A DNA stretch of 64,000 nucleotides, from the NCBI GenBank assembly GCA_030532125.1, contig JAUNLU010000002.1, forward strand, positions 179,907 to 243,906. Direction: 5' to 3'. This DNA comes from Trueperella sp. GTDB taxonomy: Bacteria; Actinomycetota; Actinomycetes; Actinomycetales; Actinomycetaceae. The translations under genes were made by a program, and so were the position numbers. Shown in pieces: positions 10,073 to 18,030 of the stretch (within the stretch, counting starts at the first letter, position 1; every line of letters begins with the position of its first letter). Under the pieces are notes generated by a model that worked only from the letters and a program-made list of their open reading frames with translations, was not told the origin of the DNA and searched no databases.

Positions 10073-10693
10073 ATGGCGGAAAATCGCGCCCGTAAGCTGG
10101 TACGCCAGTCCCGTGCTCTGGGCATTGCTCTGACCCCTAAAGCTGAAAAGTACATGCAGCGTCGGCCGTACCGACCAGGTGAACACGGTCGTGGCCGGGT
10201 TAAAGAATCGGACTACTCGGTACGTTTGAAGGAAAAGCAGCGGCTTCGCGCCCAGTACGGCATCCGGGAAGCGCAGATGCGTAAGATCTGGGAAGAAGCA
10301 CGCCGGATGGAAGGCATGGCAGGTGAAAACCTGGTTGAGCTGCTAGAAATGCGGCTGGATGCCCTAGTGCTCCGCGCTGGTTTCGCTCGCACTATGCCTC
10401 AGGCTCGGCAGGTAGTAGTACACCGGCACATTATGGTTGACGGTCAGTTGGTTGATCGTCCGTCCTACCGGGTCAAGCCAGGTCAGATTGTGCAGGTCAA
10501 GCCGCGTTCGCAGGCTTCGCCACAGTTCCTAGTAGCTGCTCAGGGTCAGCACGCAGATGTTCTGCCGGCCGTTCCGGAATACCTGAAGGTAGAACTAGAA
10601 AAGCTCCGGTTTGAGCTGGTTCGCACTCCGAAGCGGGCTGAAATTCCAGTTACGTGTGACGTCCAGATGGTTGTTGAGCACTACTCACGCTAG
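10073..10693 (+). CDS. rpsD: 30S ribosomal protein S4
   Basis: S4 is a primary 16S rRNA-binding protein that nucleates assembly of the 30S body. The 206-residue product has the N-terminal S4 region and the S4 RNA-binding domain (LEMRLDALVLRAGFARTMPQARQVVVHRHIMVDG, about 95-130). The early segment (RQSRALGIALTPKAEKYMQRR) has no Cys zinc-knuckle, so this is a zinc-free (C-) type S4. ATG 10073 has AGGAG about 8 nt upstream. It stands alone rather than in the alpha operon, as is usual in actinobacteria, and is followed by a strong terminator. Confidence 0.97.
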   Translation: MAENRARKLVRQSRALGIALTPKAEKYMQRRPYRPGEHGRGRVKESDYSVRLKEKQRLRAQYGIREAQMRKIWEEARRMEGMAGENLVELLEMRLDALVLRAGFARTMPQARQVVVHRHIMVDGQLVDRPSYRVKPGQIVQVKPRSQASPQFLVAAQGQHADVLPAVPEYLKVELEKLRFELVRTPKRAEIPVTCDVQMVVEHYSR

Positions 10694-10713
10694 GACTAAC
10701 TAGAACTTATAGG

Positions 10714-10746
10714 CAGCGCGCCGCGGGTAACGTGGCGCGCTGTTTT
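10714..10746 (+). terminator. Rho-independent terminator after rpsD
   Basis: CAGCGCGCC (10714-10722) pairs perfectly with GGCGCGCTG (10734-10742), followed by TTTTATAT. Confidence 0.85.
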
Positions 10747-10774
10747 ATATCGACGACGCAGTTTCATATCACGG

Positions 10775-10780
10775 TAAGGT
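10775..10780 (+). promoter_or_regulatory. Candidate leaderless -10 element of the DUF948 gene
   Basis: TAAGGT is 6 nt before ATG 10787, just after the rpsD terminator. Confidence 0.5.
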
Positions 10781-10786
10781 GAAGCT

Positions 10787-11209
10787 ATGGAAATTACTTT
10801 GGGACAAATCGCCGGTTTATTGGCTGCACTAGCATTTTTGGTGCTGGTTTATTTCTCTATTCGCCCGCTACGGAAGCTATCTGGGGTATTAGATCGGATG
10901 GCAGAATCCTTGCGCGAACTTACCGAGCACACTTTGCCAGCTATCGACCATGCTGCTCAAACCGTGGCAGAGGCTAATAACCAGGTGCGCAAACTCGATA
11001 CGATTACAGCTGCGGCTGCGCGCACTACCGAGGATATTTCTGCAATGACTACTTTGGTTACCTCCACTGTGGGAGCGCCATTTTTAGCTGCCCGGCGTGG
11101 GGCAGAAAAAGTCCGCAATTCCTTGGGACTGAATAAGGAAGCACAAAACAATTTCCCGGCACAGCCAAGTACGGGAGTGGATCCGGCAGCGGATAATACA
11201 AATAGCTGA
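10787..11209 (+). CDS. DUF948-like membrane-anchored protein
   Basis: This 140-residue protein has one N-terminal membrane helix (GLLAALAFLVLVYFSI, about 10-25). A long amphipathic helical region follows (about 30-100) with regularly spaced hydrophobic residues and 'DTITAAAARTTEDISAMTTLV', and then a disordered Pro/Asp/Asn tail. This is the architecture of DUF948 proteins, which are commonly encoded just upstream of alaS in actinobacteria. The molecular function is unknown. The gene starts in leaderless style and precedes alaS by about 60 bp, so the two may share a transcript. Confidence 0.7.
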   Translation: MEITLGQIAGLLAALAFLVLVYFSIRPLRKLSGVLDRMAESLRELTEHTLPAIDHAAQTVAEANNQVRKLDTITAAAARTTEDISAMTTLVTSTVGAPFLAARRGAEKVRNSLGLNKEAQNNFPAQPSTGVDPAADNTNS

Positions 11210-11267
11210 AGTTATGGCGGGAGCCGGCAGGCGGCGTCGGCACAATAATTAACGGTTGGGGAGAAAA

Positions 11268-13940
11268 ATGCGGAGCTATGAAATTCGTCAGCGCTGGCTG
11301 GACTACTTCGAAAAACATGATCATCACATCGAGCCCAGTGTGCCGCTGGTATCGCCTGACCCATCTATTCTGTTCACCATCGCTGGCATGGTGCCATTTA
11401 TCCCCTATATTGTGGGCACCGAAGAGCCGCCTTATCCTCGGGTAGCTAGTGTGCAGAAATGCATCCGCACCAATGACATCGAAAATGTTGGCAAAACTAC
11501 TCGGCATGGCACGTTCTTCCAGATGTGCGGTAATTTCTCATTCGGGGATTACTTCAAAGAGGGCGCAATCGACCACGCATTTGGTCTGCTCACTTCGCCA
11601 GTAGCTGCCGGCGGCTTTGGGCTGGAATTTGATCGGTTGTGGGTGACTATTTGGGACGAAGACGACGTCTCGCTCCAGCACCTGACTCAGCTGGGAGTAA
11701 ATCCACGGCAGATTGTGCGCCTGCCGCGCGAAGAAATTTTCTGGTCCACCGGCCAGCCCGGGCCAGCTGGGCCTTGTGCCGAAATACATTATGATCGCGG
11801 CCCAGAATACGGCCCAGACGCAGTCGGCGGCACCGTGGATCCGGGCGGGGACCGCTACCTGGAGATCTGGAATCTGGTTTTTGACGAGTACCAGCGCGGT
11901 GCTGGCGAGGGCAAGGACTATCCGCTGCTCGGTAAGCTGGATCGTACCGCGATTGATACCGGAGCCGGGTTGGAGCGGATCGCATTCTTGCTGCAAGGCA
12001 AGAACAATATGTATGAAACTGACGAAGTTTTCCCGCTTATCGCTGCTACGGAAGAACTAACTGGGGTGCGCTACGGGCAGGAGCCAGAAAACGACGTACG
12101 GATGCGGGTAATTGCCGATCATATTCGTTCGGCAATGATGCTTATTGCAGACGGCGTCCGCCCCGGTAACGAGGGCAGCGGCTATGTGCTGCGGCGAATT
12201 ATTCGCCGGGCAGTGCGTGCGGTGCGCTTACTGGGAGTGGATGAACCTGCGTTATCGCACCTTTTACCAGTGTCTATGACGGCCATGAAACAATCGTTCC
12301 CGGAGCTGGAAAGTAATTTTGCCACTATCTCTCAAGTCGCCTACGCCGAAGAAGATACTTTCCGGCGTACTTTAACCGCCGGAACCCAGATCTTTGATTT
12401 AGAAGTGGCGAAAGCGAAGAAAGCCGGCAGTGCCCTTTCTGGAAATGCGGCATTCACCTTGCATGACACTTATGGATTCCCGATTGATTTGACTCTGGAG
12501 ATGGCGGAGGAACAAGGCGTAAGCGTGGATCAGGACAGCTTCCGCACCCTAATGCAGGCTCAAAAAGATCGAGCACGGGCCGACGCCCAGGCCAAGAAAA
12601 CTGGGCATGTGGACTCCTCGGTCTACCATGAAATCCAGGCAAAATCTGGGGATAATACCAGGTTCTTGGGGTACTCCGATTTTAGTGCCGATGGCAAAGT
12701 AGTTGCTCTGTTGCAAGATGGAATGCCAGTAGTAGCTGCGCAGGCTCCAGCCCAGGTTGACGTCGTACTGGATCAGACACCGTTCTATGCCGAACAGGGT
12801 GGGCAGTTGGCCGATCAGGGCACCATCACGGTAGAGCGCGGTGGAATTGCACAGGTAACTGATGTACAGATGCCGGTAAAAGGGCTCTTCATCCACCGAG
12901 TGACGCTTTCTGCGGGGGATATTGCAGTCGGGGATAGCGTATATAGCGAAATAGACATCACCCGGCGAGAGCAGATCTCCCGGGCACATACTGCTACGCA
13001 TATGGTGCATAAAGCCTTGCATGAATTCTTAGGGCCGCAAGCCAATCAGGCGGGATCGGAAAATGCGCCCTCACATCTGCGGTTTGATTTCCGGCATTCC
13101 GCACAGGTAAGCGCTGAGCAGCTCGCTGATATCGAAAAACGGGTTAACCAACAGCTCCAGGAAAATCTGGCAGTGACGGACGAAATTATGTCCCTGGATG
13201 AGGCGAAAAAATCAGGGGCAATGGCGCTGTTTGGGGAGAAATACGGGCAGCGGGTGCGCGTGGTCTCCATTGGCGGAGACTGGTCCAAAGAGCTGTGTGC
13301 CGGTACGCACGTGCCCGATTCCGGCAAACTAGGTTTAGTAACTATTTTGGGCGAGTCCTCAATTGGTTCGGGCGTGCGCCGGATTGAAGCGTTAGTTGGG
13401 GCCGGTGCGTATGCCGCTGGCGCCAAAGAACGAGCAATGGTGGCACAGCTCAGCGCCCTGACCAAAGTGCGGCCGGAGGAGTTGCCGGAACATATCAGCG
13501 GTATTTTGTCCCGGTTGAAGGCTGCGGAAAAAGAGGTGGCAGCGCTTCGAAAAGCAAATCTCACTGCCCAGCTGGGCGCTTTGGCGGAGAAAGCCAAAGA
13601 TGTTGCTGGAGTTTGGGTGCTGGCACAAGACTTGGGTGCCGACGTCGATCCCAATGATGCGCGTGCGGCTGCATTGGATTTACGGGCACGTGCGGGGAGC
13701 CTACCTGCGGTAGTGGCACTTACTACTCATGCCAATGATCGTCCAGTTATTGTGGTCGCTACTAATGAGCCGGCCCGTGAAATTGGGATCCAAGCTGGGA
13801 AACTAGTGGGGATTGCAGCTCGGGCATTGGGCGGCGGTGGCGGAGGTAAGCCTGACTTGGCCCAGGGCGGAGGGAAAGACGTTTCCCAAATACCTGCCGC
13901 TCTAGCTGCGATAACTGATGCGGTGGCAACGCGTGGCTGA
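11268..13940 (+). CDS. alaS: Alanyl-tRNA synthetase
   Basis: AlaRS aminoacylates tRNA-Ala in the cytoplasm and edits mischarged Ser/Gly-tRNA. The 890-residue protein begins MRSYEIRQRWLDYFEKHDH, the usual family start. It has the class II core (to about 240), the tRNA-recognition domain (to about 460), and the editing domain with its zinc-binding residues (HTATHMVHKALHEFLG near 575 and CAGTHV near 675). The C-terminal domain ends in the Gly-rich GIAARALGGGGGGKPDLAQGGG. I chose ATG 11268 because GGGGAG lies 5 nt upstream; an in-frame TTG at 11256 is less likely. Its 3' end overlaps ruvX. Confidence 0.97.
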   Translation: MRSYEIRQRWLDYFEKHDHHIEPSVPLVSPDPSILFTIAGMVPFIPYIVGTEEPPYPRVASVQKCIRTNDIENVGKTTRHGTFFQMCGNFSFGDYFKEGAIDHAFGLLTSPVAAGGFGLEFDRLWVTIWDEDDVSLQHLTQLGVNPRQIVRLPREEIFWSTGQPGPAGPCAEIHYDRGPEYGPDAVGGTVDPGGDRYLEIWNLVFDEYQRGAGEGKDYPLLGKLDRTAIDTGAGLERIAFLLQGKNNMYETDEVFPLIAATEELTGVRYGQEPENDVRMRVIADHIRSAMMLIADGVRPGNEGSGYVLRRIIRRAVRAVRLLGVDEPALSHLLPVSMTAMKQSFPELESNFATISQVAYAEEDTFRRTLTAGTQIFDLEVAKAKKAGSALSGNAAFTLHDTYGFPIDLTLEMAEEQGVSVDQDSFRTLMQAQKDRARADAQAKKTGHVDSSVYHEIQAKSGDNTRFLGYSDFSADGKVVALLQDGMPVVAAQAPAQVDVVLDQTPFYAEQGGQLADQGTITVERGGIAQVTDVQMPVKGLFIHRVTLSAGDIAVGDSVYSEIDITRREQISRAHTATHMVHKALHEFLGPQANQAGSENAPSHLRFDFRHSAQVSAEQLADIEKRVNQQLQENLAVTDEIMSLDEAKKSGAMALFGEKYGQRVRVVSIGGDWSKELCAGTHVPDSGKLGLVTILGESSIGSGVRRIEALVGAGAYAAGAKERAMVAQLSALTKVRPEELPEHISGILSRLKAAEKEVAALRKANLTAQLGALAEKAKDVAGVWVLAQDLGADVDPNDARAAALDLRARAGSLPAVVALTTHANDRPVIVVATNEPAREIGIQAGKLVGIAARALGGGGGGKPDLAQGGGKDVSQIPAALAAITDAVATRG

Positions 13941-14409
13941 TATCCGCCCGGGAGCCCGAGTCGCGGTAGATGTTGGTGCGGTGCGAGTTGGGGTTGCCAA
14001 ATGCGATTCAGCCGCCATTTTGGCCACCCCAGTGGCTACTTTGCGCCGCTACCAAGGAGACCAACGCCGGGTAGCGAAGCTGGCGCGGCAAATCGAGGCT
14101 ATCGAAATTATTGTGGGCTTGCCGTTGAATATGGATGGCTCTGCCGGTGCGGCAGCACAGGGAGCGCGGAAATGGGCACAGCAGCTGCAAAACCGAGTGG
14201 ATATTCCAGTGCGGCTAGTGGATGAACGGCTGAGTACGGTCAGTGCCCACCAGCAACTCCGCCAGTCAGGCCGGAAAGAAATTGACCATAAATCGGTAGT
14301 AGATCAGGCAGCGGCAGTTATCATATTGGAAAGCGCATTAGAGTTTGAGCGCAGAAGTGGTAGACCGCCCGGTGAACCAGTGGGTAAAGGGAATGAAAGT
14401 GCCGAATAA
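13918..14409 (+). CDS. ruvX: Holliday-junction resolvase-like RNase RuvX (YqgF)
   Basis: RuvX (YqgF) has an RNase H-like fold and is implicated in pre-16S rRNA processing or Holliday-junction resolution. The 163-residue protein has the first acidic motif in VAVDVGAVRVGVAKCD (about 16-31), the IVGLPLNMDGSAG motif (about 64-76), and VRLVDERLSTVSA (about 100-112). The final VVDQAAAVIILESALE helix supplies the last catalytic Asp. The sequence GAVRVGVA is slightly divergent from the common GxxRIGVA. The start may be ATG 13918 or GTG 13933. It overlaps alaS at the start and mltG at the end, forming a tight operon. Confidence 0.9.
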   Translation: MRWQRVADIRPGARVAVDVGAVRVGVAKCDSAAILATPVATLRRYQGDQRRVAKLARQIEAIEIIVGLPLNMDGSAGAAAQGARKWAQQLQNRVDIPVRLVDERLSTVSAHQQLRQSGRKEIDHKSVVDQAAAVIILESALEFERRSGRPPGEPVGKGNESAE

Positions 14410-15505
14410 GATTCTCCATCAGCAGTCCGCAACTGCGCACGAACACCGTAGTAATCAGCAGCGCCGCCGCAGTAAATTGATACTTTTCCTCGCTGTTGCG
14501 CTAGTTGTGCTGTGCTTCACGGTAGCTTGGCCTTATGTGCGGGAAATAGCTGGATTTACTGAGGTAGCGGACTACGAGGGAACTGGCAGTGGGCAGGTCT
14601 TGGTGGTAATTCCCGAAGGATCTACTGGAAAGGATATCGGCGATATCTTGGCTGACGCCGACGTAGTGGCATCAAGTGCGGCCTTCGTGGCGGCATTTAA
14701 TGACGATCCGCGCGCTCAGTCTATCCACGCTGGCGCATATCAGCTAAAACTGAAGATGTCGGGCAAAGCCGCAGTGGCAGCGCTGTTGGATCCAGCGTCG
14801 CGGGCAGAGCTCAAAATAACTATTCCCGAAGGGTTTACTGCGGAACAGATTTTTGCCCGGATATCTGACGTAATGGGAATACCAGAAGCCGAAGTGCGCG
14901 CCGCAGCGCAAGATACTGCGGCAATTGGGCTACCGAGTGAGGCGAACGGCAATATTGAGGGCTGGCTATCCCCACTTACCTATGAATTCTCGCCAGAGAC
15001 CACCGCAACCGAAGTGCTGAAAACTATGGTGCAACAGCGGGTACAAGAGCTTACTGAGCTAGGGGCAGCTCCCGAAGATTGGCAGCACACACTCATTATG
15101 GCTTCGATTGTGGAGCGAGAAGTTAACTGGCCGGAATACTATGGGCAAGTTGCCCGAGTTATTACCAATCGTTTGGCGGATAACGGGCAAGTGAATGGTC
15201 GCTTGCAGATGGATTCCACTGTGCTCTACGGGGTGGGAAAAACTGGTGGGGTGCCCACTCAAGCTGATCTCAAAAAAGATACGCCCTATAACACCTACCT
15301 GCACCCGGGCTTGCCGCCAACTCCGATCTCAAATCCAGGGAAAGCTGCAATAGCAGGGGTACTAAATCCGGCCGATGGTGACTGGCTCTACTTCGTCACT
15401 ATTGACCTCAGCAGTGGGGAAACTAGATTTACCAACAGCTTGACGGAACACAATAAGAACGTAGAACTGCTACGGGACTGGATCGCGAAGAACGGTAACA
15501 ACTAG
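14393..15505 (+). CDS. mltG: Endolytic murein transglycosylase MltG
   Basis: MltG cleaves nascent peptidoglycan strands at the membrane and helps set glycan length. The protein (about 370 residues from ATG 14393) has a basic cytoplasmic N terminus (HRSNQQRRRSK) and one membrane helix (LILFLAVALVVLCFTVAW, about 32-50). A LysM-like region (VVIPEGSTGKDIGDILADADVV) follows, then the YceG/MltG domain with the catalytic glutamate in IMASIVEREVNWPEYYGQVARVI and the conserved GRLQMDSTVLYG and HPGLPPTPISNPG segments. AAGGGA lies ahead of the chosen ATG, inside ruvX. The stop codon shares a base with the next gene's GTG (TAGTG), indicating coupled translation. Confidence 0.93.
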   Translation: MKVPNKILHQQSATAHEHRSNQQRRRSKLILFLAVALVVLCFTVAWPYVREIAGFTEVADYEGTGSGQVLVVIPEGSTGKDIGDILADADVVASSAAFVAAFNDDPRAQSIHAGAYQLKLKMSGKAAVAALLDPASRAELKITIPEGFTAEQIFARISDVMGIPEAEVRAAAQDTAAIGLPSEANGNIEGWLSPLTYEFSPETTATEVLKTMVQQRVQELTELGAAPEDWQHTLIMASIVEREVNWPEYYGQVARVITNRLADNGQVNGRLQMDSTVLYGVGKTGGVPTQADLKKDTPYNTYLHPGLPPTPISNPGKAAIAGVLNPADGDWLYFVTIDLSSGETRFTNSLTEHNKNVELLRDWIAKNGNN

Positions 15506-16176
15506 TGCTGACAGTCAGTGCAGATTCAGTTAGTGAGCTGGAACGGAAACTATTTGTTGCTGCTGGAGCAGAGCTCCATACGGGCCAGTGGGAAGACGCC
15601 GGAGGCGTGGCACTTGATCCCGCCGCTGCCACGCCTGTTCTGGCACAGTGCGACATCCTAGATGGCCTTGCGAAAGAGCTTCAGGTAGTAGATACGGTGG
15701 CCTTCACCCCGATGGGAGATCACCGGATGAGCGCCGGATTTGTGACCTCTGTAGGGGCGCTATCTCGAGTTATTACCCGCCATTTGGGTGCCGATGTGAT
15801 GCGTGGGCAGCGGGTAGCAATCCGCGGTGGGGGAGCTTTAGCAGCTTGTGCACTTGCTGTGGCAGTAGAATTTTCTGCCGCCGATATTTTCCTGATCGCC
15901 CCGCCAACTGGAGGACCAGGCTCTGCGATAGCGGCTGCTCATCGGTTGGGGATAGATGTTACCACCATAATGACTGGGTCCCCGCAGGCAGCTGAGTCGC
16001 CTGGCGCAGTAACTATCTATGCGGAAAATGAGCTAGCAGTGCAGAGCCCAACTGGAACGGTAACCGGGATGGAAGTTCTGGTGGCGCGGGTAGTTGACCA
16101 ATTGCGCCTATTCACCGGGGCCAACCCAGATGAAGAATCACTGCTAGCCACTGCACTGGCTGCTGTGGATAACTAA
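15505..16176 (+). CDS. Degenerate AroE-like (shikimate dehydrogenase-derived) protein
   Basis: This 223-residue protein occupies the slot where actinobacteria usually carry aroE, between mltG and the prepilin peptidase gene. The segment LDGLAKELQVVDTVAFTPMGDHRMSAGFVTSVGAL parallels the AroE stretch leading to GxNTDxxGF. RVAIRGGGALAACALAVAV parallels the nucleotide-binding GxGGxxxA loop. However, the catalytic Asp of the NTD motif is replaced (GDHRMSAGF), no NVTxPxK lysine motif is found, and the N-terminal substrate domain is shortened. It is therefore unlikely to be an active shikimate dehydrogenase. The intact frame and coupled start argue against a recent pseudogene. Its role is unknown. 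Confidence 0.6.
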   Translation: MLTVSADSVSELERKLFVAAGAELHTGQWEDAGGVALDPAAATPVLAQCDILDGLAKELQVVDTVAFTPMGDHRMSAGFVTSVGALSRVITRHLGADVMRGQRVAIRGGGALAACALAVAVEFSAADIFLIAPPTGGPGSAIAAAHRLGIDVTTIMTGSPQAAESPGAVTIYAENELAVQSPTGTVTGMEVLVARVVDQLRLFTGANPDEESLLATALAAVDN

Positions 16177-16198
16177 AATATAGTTGGTTAGCGGTACC

Positions 16199-16204
16199 TA
16201 GAAT
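16199..16204 (+). promoter_or_regulatory. Candidate leaderless -10 element of the prepilin peptidase gene
   Basis: TAGAAT is 6 nt before ATG 16211. The identical hexamer and spacing occur at fmt. Confidence 0.5.
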
Positions 16205-16210
16205 CGTGTC

Positions 16211-16780
16211 ATGTCCCATCCCTTACTATTGGCGACCTGCACCAACCGACAAGCAGCAGCACTAGTGCTAACCGGTGCGCTAGCTACCTTCAGCGGGCTA
16301 GTAGTTTCCGGTGTCGGCATTTTCGTGGCAATAATTGCGGCATTATTTTTTGCCCCGCTATTCTTAAATGCGTGGATAGATGCCGCCACTCAAAAACTGG
16401 TAAAACGATTCACTCACTGTAGTGGCGTGGTGGCTTTGGCAGCACTAGTTACGCAAGCTATTTCACCGTGGCGCGCTGGGCTACTGGCGTTAGGTATTGC
16501 GGTAGCGCTGACCGTCCCACTGGGGCTAATGAGTCATTTTTCCGCTGGAAAACTAATGGGGTTTGGCGATGTTCGGTTGATCTTTGTCTTACTGCTGTGG
16601 AATGGGCTGTGGTCACCAACTAGTGCGCTGCTGATGCTAGCGGCTAGTTTTTTCTTCCATACGCTAGCGGTATTAGTTTGGTCAATCTGGGGGCTAACTT
16701 CAGTGCGCCGGTCGCATGCGCTGGGACCGTGGCTAATTGGCGCTGCTTGGATCTGTACCTTAATCGAGTCCGCGATATAG
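16211..16780 (+). CDS. Prepilin peptidase, A24 (type IV leader peptidase) family
   Basis: This 189-residue polytopic protein belongs to the aspartic peptidases that cleave prepilin or pseudopilin signal peptides at the membrane. It has about six hydrophobic helices. The second catalytic aspartate lies in GFGDVRL (about residues 117-123), the GxGD motif. A candidate first aspartate is in LNAWIDAATQKLVKR (about 52-66), matching the family's D-x-R/K-x2-x-x-N/L region. It lacks the N-terminal methylase domain, as do short TadV/CpaA-type members. No pilin or Tad genes are in the window, so its substrate must lie elsewhere. It sits between the AroE-like gene and aroC, a common actinobacterial arrangement. 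Confidence 0.78.
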   Translation: MSHPLLLATCTNRQAAALVLTGALATFSGLVVSGVGIFVAIIAALFFAPLFLNAWIDAATQKLVKRFTHCSGVVALAALVTQAISPWRAGLLALGIAVALTVPLGLMSHFSAGKLMGFGDVRLIFVLLLWNGLWSPTSALLMLAASFFFHTLAVLVWSIWGLTSVRRSHALGPWLIGAAWICTLIESAI

Positions 16781-16809
16781 CCTGCCACCCGCTGCTGGTC
16801 ACAAAATGG

Positions 16810-16815
16810 CACAAT
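16810..16815 (+). promoter_or_regulatory. Candidate leaderless -10 element of aroC
   Basis: CACAAT is 6 nt before ATG 16822. Confidence 0.4.
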
Positions 16816-16821
16816 AGCCAT

Positions 16822-18030
16822 ATGATTCGTTGGTCAACTGCAGGAGAATCCCACGGGCGGGCACTGATAGCGCTCATTGAGGGAATGCCAGCCGGTATTG
16901 AGATAGACACTGAGCGTATTTCCCATGCCTTGTGGCGGCGGCGGCAAGGCCATGGTGGCGGTGCCCGGCAAGCTTTTGAGGCCGACGAAGTCACCATTCT
17001 CTCTGGGGTGCGCCACGGGCTAACTATCGGATCCCCAATCGCCGTCGAAATAAAAAACTCTGAGTGGGCTAAGTGGGAAGTTGTAATGAGCCCGGATCCG
17101 GTGGATCCAGCAGACTTAAAAATTGACGCAGGTACTGGTGATGAACGGGAAATTGCGCGCAATAAACCACTAACTCGCCCTCGGCCTGGGCACGCTGACT
17201 TGGTCGGGATGAATAAGTATGGGTTTACTGATGCGCGGCCAGTTTTAGAGCGAGCTTCAGCCCGGCAAACTGCAGCGCGAGTAGTAGTAGGGGAATTGGC
17301 CCGTGCTTTTATTGAGCAAGCTGCCGGTATTACTGTAGTAGGGCAGGTAGTGGGAATCGGTGCCGTGTCAGGTGTCGATCTACCGCTGCCAACTGCCGCA
17401 CAAACAGCGCAGTTAGATGCTTCGCCGGTGCGGCAACTGGACCAACAGCTAGCTGAAAAATTTGTGACTGAAATTGAGGAAACGAAGAAAGCTGGCGATA
17501 CCCTGGGCGGCGTCATTGAGGTAGTGGCCTGGGACGTTCCGCAAGGTTTGGGATCATACGCTGGCGATCACACCCGGTTGGATGCCCGGATTGCCGGTGC
17601 ATTGATGTCGATACAGGCAGTAAAAGGGGTGGAAATCGGCGATGGCTTTGCCAGCGCTCGGCGGCGCGGTTCGGTTGCACATGATGAGATCGTGCGGGAT
17701 GGCGCCCTGCGGCGGATAACCAATCGTGCCGGCGGCATTGAGGGCGGGATGTCTAATGGGGAACCGATAGTTGCCCGGATAGCTGTGAAGCCGATTTCTA
17801 CGGTCCCGCATGCGCTGCGCACTATTGACACGCAGACTGGGGAACCAGCTAGCGCACAGCACCAGCGTTCAGATACCACTGCGGTTATCCGCGCCGTACC
17901 CGTTGCGGAAGCGATGTTAGCAATCGAATTGGCCAGTGCAATGGTGGAAAAATTCGGTGGTGATTCCCTGGCAGAGGTGCGGCAAAATATTGCCTCCTGG
18001 ACTGCAGCTATCCCAGAAATGCAACGATAA
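16822..18030 (+). CDS. aroC: Chorismate synthase
   Basis: Chorismate synthase converts 5-enolpyruvylshikimate-3-phosphate to chorismate using reduced FMN, the last shikimate-pathway step. The protein of 402 residues starts MIRWSTAGESHG, with the first signature GESHG. It has the RRRQGHGGGARQAFEADEV segment, the RPGHADLVGMNKYGF segment, and the C-terminal RSDTTAVIRAVPVAEAMLAIELA motif. Length is typical. The chosen ATG 16822 is where homology begins; upstream in-frame codons belong to another reading frame of the prepilin peptidase gene. The stop overlaps the next start (TAATG), so aroC and aroKB are probably translationally coupled. Confidence 0.97.
   Translation: MIRWSTAGESHGRALIALIEGMPAGIEIDTERISHALWRRRQGHGGGARQAFEADEVTILSGVRHGLTIGSPIAVEIKNSEWAKWEVVMSPDPVDPADLKIDAGTGDEREIARNKPLTRPRPGHADLVGMNKYGFTDARPVLERASARQTAARVVVGELARAFIEQAAGITVVGQVVGIGAVSGVDLPLPTAAQTAQLDASPVRQLDQQLAEKFVTEIEETKKAGDTLGGVIEVVAWDVPQGLGSYAGDHTRLDARIAGALMSIQAVKGVEIGDGFASARRRGSVAHDEIVRDGALRRITNRAGGIEGGMSNGEPIVARIAVKPISTVPHALRTIDTQTGEPASAQHQRSDTTAVIRAVPVAEAMLAIELASAMVEKFGGDSLAEVRQNIASWTAAIPEMQR

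Noticed and set aside
11210..11267. T-box or other tRNA-sensing leader before alaS
   Set aside because: The gap is under 60 bp and has no T-box sequence; the same holds upstream of aspS.
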